This document shows positions 1 through 7,965 of a stretch of 16,196 nt of DNA, one piece after another. This stretch comes from an uncultured Mycoplasmatota bacterium (GTDB lineage Bacteria; Bacillota_I; Bacilli_A; RF39; UBA660), in NCBI GenBank assembly GCA_947645535.1, contig CANSDD010000031.1, forward strand, positions 1 through 16,196, written 5' to 3'. Within the stretch, counting starts at the first letter, position 1. Each line of letters begins with the position of its first letter. A program made the translations under genes and the position numbers. A model generated the notes under the pieces. The model saw only the letters and a program-made list of their open reading frames with translations, was not told where the DNA came from and did no database searches.

Positions 1-11
1 TCATACGTTAA

Positions 12-37
12 AATAGCTCCTTTTTATAGGAACTATT
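12..37 (-). terminator. Possible hairpin after the first minus-strand gene
   Basis: Read on the minus strand, AATAGTTCC pairs with GGAGCTATT (one G-U pair) around an 8-base loop. It lies about 50 bases past the stop codon at 88. Only about four T follow the stem, so termination is uncertain. Confidence 0.35.
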
Positions 38-87
38 CAAAAATTATTGACATAAGAAAATGAAAAAAATAAATTGTATATGACAAT

Positions 88-1098
88 CTATTTCATATTT
101 GCAGGGTCTTTTTTATATTTTTGCTCATTTTCAACACTATATTCTTTTACAATTTTTGGATTTTTAACTCTTAAGATTTCCATTACTTTTTTTCTTTCTG
201 TTAAAGTTAAAGGAAGTGCTAAGCCAACTTTATCTTTGAATTTTATAATAAGTTTCTTTCCTGTTTCAAACATTCCATATCTTCTAATTCCTTTTTCATA
301 CATCCAAGAAGCCTCGTTAATCTTATGATAAGTAAAACTATATCCTCTAGTATCAAATATAAAATTATTTGTAATTCTAATATCTTTATTTTTGAATAGG
401 TATGGACCACGACCATATTCTAATGCTGCTTTATCAGCATTGCCTTCTTTTTCTAATGTCTTTTTCCCATAAATAATATATTTTTCAGGTTTAATAATCA
501 TTTTAATTCCTTCAATTACCTTAAATATAAGTAATATAATAACAATACCAATTGCAATCACAGGAATAATATATGGAATTCCCCTACCATCATACTGATT
601 AAATAAATATCCAAAGAACATTGCTTTTGTTTGTTCTTCTGTAATAATTTGTGCCTCGTTAGCAAAACGCTCTATATATGCTGCTTGAACTTGTATTAAC
701 GCATCTCCAAAAACTTTAGAATTAAATGATGAAAAATGACCAGAAATTTCTCTTAATCCTTCACTAGCTAAAAGTTCATCGGCAAGGGTTGTATCAGCAA
801 GGGTCAAAATAACATTACCACCTAAATCAACATCTAAATACTTTCCAACAGTCTTTCCATCTACAACATAATCTATACCTACATCATAAATATTCTCTGT
901 TTGTATTTTTGTATAACGTCCAGACTTTTGACAGACTTCTAACTTGCTAAACTCATCAGCAATACATGTACCTTGAAAAGCACCTATTACTTGCTTATGC
1001 ATTATAATTAAAGGAAGTAACATTATAAAAATCAAAATAAAATAAATAATTGTCTTTTGCATTCCTTTCTTTTTTATGATACTCTTAAATTCATTCAT
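88..1098 (-). CDS. Two-segment membrane protein with a cytoplasmic C-terminal domain (function unknown)
   Basis: I do not recognise this 336-aa protein with certainty; it resembles uncharacterised Firmicutes membrane proteins such as the DUF6709 group, recalled rather than checked. A basic N-terminus precedes a first membrane segment (about residues 15-35). A polar region of about 135 residues, probably extracellular, follows, then a second membrane segment (about 173-197). The last 135 residues are charged and rich in beta-forming residues and aromatics, which could suit a PH-like cytoplasmic domain (inference). The ATG is supported by AGGGG about eight bases upstream. The stop is TAG. The gene runs in the same direction as the lysozyme upstream but is separated from it by a strong terminator, so it is probably transcribed on its own. 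Confidence 0.7.
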   Translation of the reverse strand: MNEFKSIIKKKGMQKTIIYFILIFIMLLPLIIMHKQVIGAFQGTCIADEFSKLEVCQKSGRYTKIQTENIYDVGIDYVVDGKTVGKYLDVDLGGNVILTLADTTLADELLASEGLREISGHFSSFNSKVFGDALIQVQAAYIERFANEAQIITEEQTKAMFFGYLFNQYDGRGIPYIIPVIAIGIVIILLIFKVIEGIKMIIKPEKYIIYGKKTLEKEGNADKAALEYGRGPYLFKNKDIRITNNFIFDTRGYSFTYHKINEASWMYEKGIRRYGMFETGKKLIIKFKDKVGLALPLTLTERKKVMEILRVKNPKIVKEYSVENEQKYKKDPANMK

Positions 1099-1151
1099 AA
1101 ATAATCCCCTCTTATCTACATCAATATTATATCATAGTTTTTAATAAAGAA

Positions 1152-1177
1152 AAAGAAATTATTTTCATAATTTCTTT
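1152..1177 (-). terminator. Terminator of the lysozyme gene
   Basis: An 11-bp perfect stem, AAAGAAATTAT / ATAATTTCTTT, closes on a GAAA tetraloop on the minus strand and is followed by TTCTTTATT. It overlaps the lysozyme stop codon (1165-1167). Confidence 0.8.
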
Positions 1178-2208
1178 AGGGCATCACGTTTGTAATATCC
1201 TGTAGTTCCACTATCATTTCCTATTTTGTAAGGATATAATGCATTTTTGTCATAATCTAACACAGTCCTTTGCCATCCTATACCGTAAGCCGTATTCCCA
1301 CTTCCATCCTTTGATGCGCGCCCAGAACTTATAATTTGAACATTATCTCCAACTTTTAGATTATTATTAGTAGTTAGTGATAAATCTGCTTCACTAACCC
1401 ATCCTAACCCATTATTGAGATTATATGGTTTAGTAGCATTTTCACTATTATTTACTAATGTAATTGTTGCTTCCATATCATTTCGACTTTGTCCTGGACC
1501 ATTTCCATAACTATTTTGGTATAATGTTCCTGTAAAATATACTTTGTCTCCTACTTTAAATTTTAAATTTGGATTAATTGGTTCTTCTGAATCGTCTAAA
1601 TGATTGAGATGATTATCTTTTATTAGTTTGGGATAATCTTTATAAGAAATATCGCCATCTACCATTCCTTCTATTCCATTTAACGTCAATTTAGATGTAT
1701 ATTGCCACATACCAAAAGGTTTATTATATGTTGGAGTAGTAGCCCATTGCGCTAACCAGTGATCAAAACGATCTAATTTAGAAGAATTAAGGCGATTAAC
1801 AAACCAATCTAAGTTGGCATAAATTCCAACATAATATCCAGCTTCTTCCATTTTAGTACAATAATATTCAACTACATTTGCTAGAGTTTCATTACTTAAC
1901 TTAGATTGTACTTCACTTTCAACATCTAGAAATACAGGATACTCTAATTTTTTATTTTTAATTAGACGTAAAGTATGATCTACTTCACTTTGAGCTTCTT
2001 CGATTGTTGTTGCATAACTATATAAATATACCCCATATGGAATATTTAAACGTTCACATTCAGTTGTATTTCTTTCATATTTAATATCATCTTGTGATGT
2101 TAAATTTCCACCAAAACCACAACGAATAATAGCAAACTCTATTCCATTTTTAGCAGTGTCCCAATCAATTGTTCCTTGATAGCTTGAAACATCAATTCCT
2201 TTAGCCAT
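1165..2208 (-). CDS. GH25 family lysozyme with two C-terminal SH3-like repeats
   Basis: This 347-aa protein is a peptidoglycan muramidase of glycoside hydrolase family 25, cutting the MurNAc-GlcNAc bond. Family landmarks are DVSSYQG at the N-terminus (Asp6), PVFLDVESE (Asp95 and Glu97, the expected catalytic acids), GIYANLDWF, and MWQYTS near the end of the barrel. Two diverged wall-binding SH3-like units follow, each opening with (F/L)KVGD. The start was set at the ATG at 2208 because AAAGGAGGGG lies just upstream; an open frame runs 12 codons further but has no such site. There is no signal peptide, as in phage endolysins, and no holin is visible nearby. It may be a domesticated prophage endolysin, a cytoplasmic protein released by lysis, or a protein exported by another route. 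The catalytic assignment is firm; the biological role is not. Confidence 0.92.
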   Translation of the reverse strand: MAKGIDVSSYQGTIDWDTAKNGIEFAIIRCGFGGNLTSQDDIKYERNTTECERLNIPYGVYLYSYATTIEEAQSEVDHTLRLIKNKKLEYPVFLDVESEVQSKLSNETLANVVEYYCTKMEEAGYYVGIYANLDWFVNRLNSSKLDRFDHWLAQWATTPTYNKPFGMWQYTSKLTLNGIEGMVDGDISYKDYPKLIKDNHLNHLDDSEEPINPNLKFKVGDKVYFTGTLYQNSYGNGPGQSRNDMEATITLVNNSENATKPYNLNNGLGWVSEADLSLTTNNNLKVGDNVQIISSGRASKDGSGNTAYGIGWQRTVLDYDKNALYPYKIGNDSGTTGYYKRDALKKL

Positions 2209-2275
2209 ATTTTCCCCTCCTTTCATTATGTTATATGCTGACATATTTTTTCGAAATAATGAAAAGGACTAAAAA

Positions 2276-2294
2276 AAGAGAATTTTCTTCTCTT
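2276..2294 (-). terminator. Terminator of uppP
   Basis: Minus-strand stem AAGAGAA / TTCTCTT with a 5-base loop, followed by a run of T. It starts within the uppP stop codon. Confidence 0.8.
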
Positions 2295-3105
2295 AAAATA
2301 TAACCATTAAAATGACAATAATTGCCAAAATAATTCGGTACCACATAAATAGCTTAAAGTCATGTTTTTTAATATATTTTAGTAAAAATTCAATACATAA
2401 TAACCCTGCTATAAAAGCAACTAATATTCCTACAATAAATATCATAACGTTAGACCCGATAATTGCCCAAGTCTCAGATTTTAATAAATGAATTGTTGCT
2501 GCTCCAAGTACAACTGGTGCGGATAAATAAAAGGAAAATTTAGCTGCGTCTTCTCTATTTAAATTTAAACATCTAGCGCTTGCAATCGTTGTACCACTTC
2601 TAGAAAATCCTGGAATTAAAGCAAATACTTGAGAGCAACCAATTAACAAAGCATCTTTTATCGTCATATGTTCTATATCTTTTGTTTGTTTACTAAATTT
2701 ATCAGCTAAATAAATAATAATTCCCATTATTGCAAGTGCAAAAGCAATTAAAATATAGTTTGTACGAACAACATTTTCAATTGCATCTTCAAATAAGACC
2801 CCAGCAATTCCAGCAGGAATTGTAGCTATAATTAAATACCATAATATTTTGCCTTCTTTATCTTTTACACCTTTTGTAAATCCTTTGATAAGCATATTTA
2901 TAAAATCTTTAAAGAAATAAATTCCAATAGCAAGTAATGTTCCTAAATGAAGAGCAATATCAAGGCATAAAGCTACATTTTCACCGATTCCATTACCTAT
3001 TGTAAATATATCCCTAAAAATAATTAAATGTGCAGAAGAAGAAATTGGTAAAAATTCCGCTATTCCTTGCACAATTCCTAATATAATTACTTCTAATAGT
3101 CCCAT
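2293..3105 (-). CDS. uppP: Undecaprenyl-diphosphatase (UppP/BacA)
   Basis: UppP removes a phosphate from undecaprenyl diphosphate at the membrane and so recycles the lipid carrier for peptidoglycan and other wall polymers; overproduction is known to give bacitracin resistance. The 270-aa length is normal for the family. Both signature motifs are present: QGIAEFLPISSSAHL (Glu17, the Ser cluster 22-24, His26) and PGFSRSGTT (Ser168, Arg169). About seven to eight hydrophobic segments span the rest. GACAGGAGG lies just upstream of the ATG. The gene follows gmk by 53 bases in the same direction; an extended -10 sequence in the gap suggests it can also be transcribed separately. Confidence 0.96.
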   Translation of the reverse strand: MGLLEVIILGIVQGIAEFLPISSSAHLIIFRDIFTIGNGIGENVALCLDIALHLGTLLAIGIYFFKDFINMLIKGFTKGVKDKEGKILWYLIIATIPAGIAGVLFEDAIENVVRTNYILIAFALAIMGIIIYLADKFSKQTKDIEHMTIKDALLIGCSQVFALIPGFSRSGTTIASARCLNLNREDAAKFSFYLSAPVVLGAATIHLLKSETWAIIGSNVMIFIVGILVAFIAGLLCIEFLLKYIKKHDFKLFMWYRIILAIIVILMVIF

Positions 3106-3126
3106 AGAAAGCCTCCTGTCTTTTTA

Positions 3127-3135
3127 ATTATATCA
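3127..3135 (-). promoter_or_regulatory. Possible extended -10 promoter of uppP
   Basis: The minus strand reads TGATATAAT, an extended -10 element, about 25 bases before the uppP start. No good -35 box is seen. Confidence 0.4.
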
Positions 3136-3158
3136 GTTTTTAGTTATAATTAGAAGTA

Positions 3159-3836
3159 TTATTCTAAATTTAATGACTTATTTGTAAAGTCTTTATCATC
3201 TAGTAATAACTCATGCATGTATTCTTCTTCATTTTGAAGAAAGACATCTTCTATTCTATCAACTCTACATTTTTCAGCTTTAATAATAGATAATACTTTA
3301 TCTGCAGCCGCTTCTATTTCGTCGTTGATAACAACATAATTGTATTTTGTAACTTCATTAATTTCATGATATGCAATTTTAAATCGTTCTAATATTTTTG
3401 TTTTTGAATCAGTACCTCTACTTTCTAAACGTCTTTTTAATTCTTTTAGTGATGGAGGCATAATAAATACACATAATGCTTCAGGAATTATTTTTTTGAC
3501 ATTCATGGCCCCTTCTATTTCAATCTCTAAGATTACATCATATCCAGCATCTAAATGCTCTTGAATATATTTTTTTGGTGTTCCATAATAATTACCAGCA
3601 TAATTTGTATATTCTAAAAAATAATTCTCTTCTATTTTTTGTTTAAAATCTTCTCCAGTAATAAAATAATATGTTTTTCCCTCTTCATCATTTGTTCTCA
3701 TTGGCCTACTAGTAGCAGATACTGATACCCATAAATTAGAATTTTGATTACACATCTCTTTTATAACGGTACCCTTTCCTGCTCCAGAAGGTGCTGATAT
3801 GACAATTAAAATACCTTGTTTCTTTGATTTAATCAT
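3159..3836 (-). CDS. gmk: Guanylate kinase
   Basis: This cytoplasmic enzyme phosphorylates GMP to GDP with ATP, an essential step of guanine nucleotide synthesis. The P-loop SGAGKGT lies at residues 17-23, and the GMP-binding stretch SVSATSRPMRTNDEEG follows as in the family, where SVSATTR.PR...DG is typical. The 225-aa length is slightly above the usual 200-210, the excess being an acidic C-terminal tail (DKDFTNKSLNLE at the end). AAAGGGG precedes the ATG. Upstream, the minus strand has TGTTATAAT, an extended -10 box. In many Firmicutes gmk lies next to rpoZ; no such gene is seen here, and instead it is followed by uppP. Confidence 0.96.
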   Translation of the reverse strand: MIKSKKQGILIVISAPSGAGKGTVIKEMCNQNSNLWVSVSATSRPMRTNDEEGKTYYFITGEDFKQKIEENYFLEYTNYAGNYYGTPKKYIQEHLDAGYDVILEIEIEGAMNVKKIIPEALCVFIMPPSLKELKRRLESRGTDSKTKILERFKIAYHEINEVTKYNYVVINDEIEAAADKVLSIIKAEKCRVDRIEDVFLQNEEEYMHELLLDDKDFTNKSLNLE

Positions 3837-3861
3837 AAAAAATCCCCTTTCGTTGTATCAA

Positions 3862-3870
3862 ATTATAACA
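3862..3870 (-). promoter_or_regulatory. Extended -10 promoter of gmk
   Basis: Minus-strand TGTTATAAT lies about 25 bases before the gmk start. The -35 region is weak. Confidence 0.5.
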
Positions 3871-3898
3871 CATTTTTATAAAATGAGTAAAGAAAAAA

Positions 3899-4789
3899 CT
3901 AAAAAAGTTGTAACTGTTCATTTGTTTTAGATTTTGGAACATATTTTTGATAATCTCTACATATATGATATTCTTTTTCTAAATCCATAAGTAATTCATA
4001 AAGCTGTTTTTTATAGCATTGTTTTTCCTCTTTATGATTATATAAATTCCATATTTTCTTATAATATTCTGGATATTCTTTTTTTATAAATTTAAAGAAA
4101 TATTCTTTTGTACTCCCCCTTAAATTTAACATTCCTGTTATCATATAATCTACATTACATTCTTTTGCCATTTGAAAAATGGCTTTCAAATTACTTCTTG
4201 TTGCAGTTATATAGGGAATAATAGGCATTAAATGCCATCCTACTGTAAGCCCTGCTTCTTTTAAAGTTTTCATAGCATTTAAACGCATCTTTATTGGTGA
4301 TGCCCCACTTTCTAAAACAGAAGCTAGTTTATTATCCAATGTTGTAATCGTAAAAGCAATTTGAATACCAGCCACTTGATTTAATTCTTGCAATAAAGTA
4401 ATATCTCTTGTAATAAGCGCTGATTTTGTACTTATAATTGCTGGGGTTTTATATTTAATAAGTAATTTTAGAATTTGTGGCATAATTTTATAGATTGCTT
4501 CAACAGGTTGATAACTATCTGTAATTCCACCTAAATTGATTACATCTCTTTTCCATGTTTTACTAGAAAGCTTTTTCTCTAATTCTCCTACAATATTTTC
4601 TTTTACATAAATATGATGAAAGAAATCACTATCTTCCAAGTATTGATGAGAATATCTAGCAAAGCAATAAGCACAAGTATGCTCACAGCCTCTATAAATA
4701 TTTAAATCATAATGATAAGGCAAAAAACTATCTATTCTATTTAAGGCACTTTTACAAGTTATTTCTTGATATTTATACTCATTATTCAT
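3899..4789 (-). CDS. Radical SAM protein, spore photoproduct lyase-like (SPL/Rv2578c-type) family
   Basis: The 296-aa protein carries the cluster motif C-x3-C-x2-C (CEHTCAYC, Cys35/39/42), which binds the [4Fe-4S] cluster that cleaves S-adenosylmethionine. The surroundings (YRGCEHTCAYCFAR, GGITDSYQPVE, GWHLMPIIPYIT) fit the widespread SPL-related group often annotated as Rv2578c or PA0069 family, whose substrate is not established. True spore photoproduct lyase repairs thymine dimers in spores; that function should not be assumed here. I set the start at the ATG at 4789: it is preceded by GGTGA and sits about 17 bases after a good -10 box. The longer open frame up to 4870 runs through the promoter and is not coding. 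A LexA-like palindrome overlaps the promoter, hinting at a DNA-damage role (inference). Confidence 0.85.
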   Translation of the reverse strand: MNNEYKYQEITCKSALNRIDSFLPYHYDLNIYRGCEHTCAYCFARYSHQYLEDSDFFHHIYVKENIVGELEKKLSSKTWKRDVINLGGITDSYQPVEAIYKIMPQILKLLIKYKTPAIISTKSALITRDITLLQELNQVAGIQIAFTITTLDNKLASVLESGASPIKMRLNAMKTLKEAGLTVGWHLMPIIPYITATRSNLKAIFQMAKECNVDYMITGMLNLRGSTKEYFFKFIKKEYPEYYKKIWNLYNHKEEKQCYKKQLYELLMDLEKEYHICRDYQKYVPKSKTNEQLQLF

Positions 4790-4805
4790 AAATTTCACCA
4801 ATGAT

Positions 4806-4835
4806 ATTATACTACGAATTTTTGTTCGTATGCAA
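4806..4835 (-). promoter_or_regulatory. Promoter of the SPL-like gene with an embedded LexA-like palindrome
   Basis: On the minus strand a TTGCAT -35 box (4830-4835) and a TATAAT -10 box (4806-4811) are 18 bases apart. The spacer is almost filled by an 18-bp palindrome, 4813-4830, with perfect arms TACGAA and TTCGTA. Its core, CGAACAAAAATTCG, matches 12 of 14 positions of the Bacillus LexA (DinR) consensus CGAACRNRYGTTYG. The placement between -35 and -10 is where a repressor would block RNA polymerase. Confidence 0.6.
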
Positions 4836-4891
4836 GTGGAAGAAAATAGTATTTTGAAACAATATATCAATTTAAAAGTATTGAAATAACT

Positions 4892-4920
4892 TTGACTATT
4901 TTTTTCATTTGTTATATGAT
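4892..4920 (+). promoter_or_regulatory. Promoter of the DUF308-papain fold gene
   Basis: TTGACT (4892-4897) and TATGAT (4915-4920) are separated by 17 bases and lie 22 bases before the ATG at 4943. Confidence 0.65.
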
Positions 4921-4942
4921 AAAAGTGAAGTGAGTTGATACC

Positions 4943-6265
4943 ATGTTAGCCAAAAGTGTGGATGCAGGAGCCTTATTATTGAGTGGAATCTTATTTATTA
5001 TACTTGGAATCTGTTTATTTTTCGCCAATCAAACAACCTTAAAACTATTACTTTTATTACTTGGAATATTAACAATTCTCTCTAGTATGTATTCCTTTTT
5101 TAAAATATTACTAAAAAAAGAAACAGAGAAAAAAATTAAAATTTCTCTTTTATTACCTACCATTCGAGATTTTATTATCGGTACAATCATTTGTTTATTT
5201 TATCACTTTATTTTACATAGCTTTGCTGTTTGTTTTGGAATTTATTTACTATTACATGTTATTATAAATAGTATTGCCTACTATTTATATTATAAAAATA
5301 AAATCAAAGGAAGATTAAAACTATTACTTTCTATTTTGTTTCAACTTTTTTTCTTAATTCCTTTATTTTTCGATGCAACGCAAAATATTCAAGTAACATC
5401 TATCATATTAGGAATTTATTTACTTGGTTATGGAATTACCCAAATTACTGACTTTTTCACCATTTTAATACCAACTCGAACAACCAACCGAATTAAAAAA
5501 CAAATTCAAATTCCTCTTCCTGTTATTTTTAATGCTTTTATTCCAAGAAAGCTTATTTCACTCATTAATGAAGCCTTAGAAGTAACACCTGAAAAAGAAG
5601 AATTATCCATTCAAAAAAGAAATGAAAAACCAGATATATTTGTTTTAATTCATTTAGCAAATTCAGGTACAGCAGCAATGGGGCATGTTGAAATTGCTTT
5701 TGAAGATACCATTTATTCTTATGGAAATTATGATATGCATTCTAGAAGTCTATTAAATGCAGTTGGAGATGGTGTCATTTTGGTAGCCAATAAAGAAGAT
5801 TATATTAAGTATTTAGTTACCAAAAAAAATCGTTATATTGTTGAGTTTGGCCTTAGTTTAACAAAAAAAGAAATAGAAGGAGTTGCAAAACAACTAAAAA
5901 AATTAACAACTGAAAATACAGAGACATATTATTCTGATTTAGAACTAGCAGATAAAGGACTTCTTCCAGATGATGAATACCCAGATATGTCTAGTGAAAT
6001 TTATAAATATGCAAACGGAAAATTTTATAAAATCATTAAAGGAAAGTATAAAAAATTCTTTGTTTTAAAAACAAATTGTGCCATGGTGGTAGATTTTGTG
6101 TTAAGCTCTATCGGAAAGCAAATTTTATGTGTTAATGGAATTATTACACCTGGTTCTTATTATGATTATTTAAATGCTAGATTTAAACTAAAAAATACCA
6201 ATGTAATTAGTAGAAAAGTATATACAAAAAATGATTTTAAAGAAGATGATATAGAGGAACAATAA
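4943..6265 (+). CDS. Fusion of DUF308/HdeD-like membrane helices with a probable permuted papain-fold domain
   Basis: The 440-aa protein has two parts. Residues 10-175 form about six hydrophobic segments in repeated helix pairs with small-residue patterns (LLLSGILFIILGICLFF, LLLGILTILSSMYSFF), resembling DUF308/HdeD-like membrane proteins. After a basic linker, residues 230-430 are soluble: GHVEIAF (His248), then YSYG (259-261), RYIVEFGLSLTKKE, and finally KTNCAMVVDFVL (Cys379). His first and Cys later is the order of circularly permuted papain folds, such as DUF4105- and YiiX-like proteins, several of which are hydrolases or amidases. The catalytic reading is inference. Its substrate is unknown; a membrane-tethered hydrolase acting on lipid or wall material is one possibility. 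It has its own promoter and ends near a shared terminator facing the deacetylase gene. Confidence 0.75.
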   Translation: MLAKSVDAGALLLSGILFIILGICLFFANQTTLKLLLLLLGILTILSSMYSFFKILLKKETEKKIKISLLLPTIRDFIIGTIICLFYHFILHSFAVCFGIYLLLHVIINSIAYYLYYKNKIKGRLKLLLSILFQLFFLIPLFFDATQNIQVTSIILGIYLLGYGITQITDFFTILIPTRTTNRIKKQIQIPLPVIFNAFIPRKLISLINEALEVTPEKEELSIQKRNEKPDIFVLIHLANSGTAAMGHVEIAFEDTIYSYGNYDMHSRSLLNAVGDGVILVANKEDYIKYLVTKKNRYIVEFGLSLTKKEIEGVAKQLKKLTTENTETYYSDLELADKGLLPDDEYPDMSSEIYKYANGKFYKIIKGKYKKFFVLKTNCAMVVDFVLSSIGKQILCVNGIITPGSYYDYLNARFKLKNTNVISRKVYTKNDFKEDDIEEQ

Positions 6266-6266
6266 A

Positions 6267-6377
6267 ATGAAAGAATCTTTTTATAAACATAAATATAAAT
6301 GGATTACTTTTGAAAATCTAAAATTATATTTCATAAAATTAGGTTATCTTAATCGTTCTTTTTATGTTCTTTCGTAG
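6267..6377 (+). CDS. Possible 36-codon reading frame after the DUF308 fusion gene
   Basis: An ATG lies one base after the preceding stop codon and has AGAGGA seven bases upstream, a plausible ribosome-binding site. The 36 codons encode a basic, aromatic-rich peptide beginning MKESFYKHKYKW and end at TAG; the same frame then continues for another 20 codons to a second TAG at about 6438. It could be a translationally coupled small protein or the remains of a longer gene. I recognise no family. Confidence 0.25.
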   Translation: MKESFYKHKYKWITFENLKLYFIKLGYLNRSFYVLS

Positions 6378-6528
6378 TATGATGTAATGATTTCAAATTC
6401 TCTTACTAATAAAGTTGCAGAATACAATAAAGCAAAATAGATATAAACTTGTTTCAAAGTATACTACCAATATCAAAAATACTCCATTTACTTGTCTTTA
6501 GAAAAAAATACACGTTTTTTATAAACCA
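6378..6528. other. Intergenic stretch without a recognisable gene
   Basis: AT-rich DNA between the 36-codon frame and the shared terminator. Apart from the 20-codon continuation described for that frame, I see no RNA gene, repeat or clear promoter. Confidence 0.4.
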
Positions 6529-6552
6529 AAAAACAAGATTACTCTTGTTTTT
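6529..6552. terminator. Bidirectional terminator between convergent genes
   Basis: A 10-bp stem, AAAAACAAGA / TCTTGTTTTT, closes on a 4-base loop and has A and T tails on the two sides. It serves the deacetylase gene (stop at 6551-6553) and can also stop transcription from the plus-strand gene ending at 6265. Confidence 0.8.
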
Positions 6553-7948
6553 AATTTGCTATTCCGTGATGCACTTCAGGAGTACTCATTGTAATCGCTT
6601 CAAAAGTATATCCATTCTCTTTCCCATAACGAATAATGTCTCTAATCGCATTTAATGTTTTATAATTATTGCTATAATCATGCATTAGTACAACATTATG
6701 TTGATATTTTAAATTATTGACAACATTACGGTATACATCATTACTATTTCTAGCACTTCCAGCATCTTCACTATCAACATTCCAATCAAAATAATGAAAT
6801 CCACGATTTTTAACTTCTTTTGCTAAAGTGGTCATAATGCCAGGATTAAATCTACTAACAGTATTAGAGCTTCCACCAGGAAAACGAATAATGGTAGCTC
6901 GTTTTCCTGTTACATTAAATACTCTATTTTGGATAATTTCTAAATCATTAAAGAAAGCATCTGTAGAACTATAAATTTGTTTATAACTATGTGTAGCTCC
7001 ATGAAGTGCGATAGTATGTCCTTCATCATAAGCTCTTTTGATTAAATAATCTAAGCTATCTCCATGGTCTAATACAAAAAAGGTCGCTTTGACATTCTCT
7101 TCTTTTAAAATTTCTAATAATGCAGGAGTAATATTATAACTAGGACCATCATCAAATGTTAAATAAATAACTTTATTATTAGTTGGTCTTGGAGTTACAA
7201 GTACTGTTCTAGTTGCAAAAGCAGAATTTCCTGAACTGTCTGTTATTTGATAAGTAAGAGTATAACTCCCTGCTTCATTAGTATTGATATCTCCACTTAC
7301 TTTTACATTTGACGTAATATCCCCATCACAAGTATCAAGAGCTATATATCCAGGCTCACTATAACTTTGTCCCACATATAAAGAAGTAGCATTTCCATCA
7401 TTTAATGTGATTGTTGGAGCTTCAGAATCGTTATAGATAATCTCCCTAATTACTTCTACTTTATTATTAGAAGAATCTTCTACCGAATAAATTAGTAGAT
7501 TTTCTTTTTTCTCTATTTTTACTTTTTCTGTTAAATCTCCATCATAATTATCAATACTTTCATATCCTTCTTCTATATATTCTTTATTTGGACATAGAAT
7601 AACTGGATTATTTCCTTTTAATGTAAGCGCTGGTTTTGTTCTATCTTCTACTTTCACAGAACGCACCTTTTTATATTCTTTTCCTAAATATTTTACTTGA
7701 TATATTACTTCATAACTTCCAACTTCTTGATTATTGATATTGTTTGTAACAAATACTTGATTTGTAATATCAAAATATCCTTGAAAAACTGAATAACCAG
7801 GTTCTTTATATTCTTCCCCTAATTCAATTGCGATATCTCCTTCTTTTAATGTAATTTTAGGAGTTAAATTCAAAATTGCAATTGTAATTAAATCTACAAT
7901 GAGCAAAATAATAGAAATACTAAATACCCATTTTTCATTTTGTTCCAT
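6551..7948 (-). CDS. Membrane-anchored polysaccharide deacetylase with three Ig-like domains
   Basis: The 465-aa protein is a carbohydrate esterase 4 (NodB-homology) enzyme, most likely a cell-surface deacetylase of peptidoglycan or another N-acetylated glycan. A short cytoplasmic tail and one membrane segment (about 8-28) form an uncleaved anchor. Three bacterial Ig-like (DUF5011-type) domains follow at about 30-100, 105-172 and 177-252, recognised by recurring units such as GEEYKEPGY, YDGDLT and CDGDITSNVKVSGDINT. The catalytic domain shows TFDDGP (Asp266, Asp267), HGATH (His316, His320) for metal binding, RFPGGSSN (355-362), DWNVDSEDAG (388-397) and LMHD (His423). All key residues are present, so it should be active. 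No clear ribosome-binding site stands at normal distance (AAAGG is 13 bases away); the upstream gene ends 17 bases before, so translation may depend on coupling. Confidence 0.92.
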   Translation of the reverse strand: MEQNEKWVFSISIILLIVDLITIAILNLTPKITLKEGDIAIELGEEYKEPGYSVFQGYFDITNQVFVTNNINNQEVGSYEVIYQVKYLGKEYKKVRSVKVEDRTKPALTLKGNNPVILCPNKEYIEEGYESIDNYDGDLTEKVKIEKKENLLIYSVEDSSNNKVEVIREIIYNDSEAPTITLNDGNATSLYVGQSYSEPGYIALDTCDGDITSNVKVSGDINTNEAGSYTLTYQITDSSGNSAFATRTVLVTPRPTNNKVIYLTFDDGPSYNITPALLEILKEENVKATFFVLDHGDSLDYLIKRAYDEGHTIALHGATHSYKQIYSSTDAFFNDLEIIQNRVFNVTGKRATIIRFPGGSSNTVSRFNPGIMTTLAKEVKNRGFHYFDWNVDSEDAGSARNSNDVYRNVVNNLKYQHNVVLMHDYSNNYKTLNAIRDIIRYGKENGYTFEAITMSTPEVHHGIAN

Positions 7949-7965
7949 CTAACATCACATACCTT

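Noticed and set aside
47..75. TTGACA with TAAATT 17 bases later on the plus strand
   Set aside because: The -35 box is perfect but the -10 is poor, and it would transcribe antisense into the first gene; no plus-strand gene follows.
3899..4870. Longer start for the SPL-like protein
   Set aside because: The extra 27 codons overlap the promoter and palindrome and have no ribosome-binding site.
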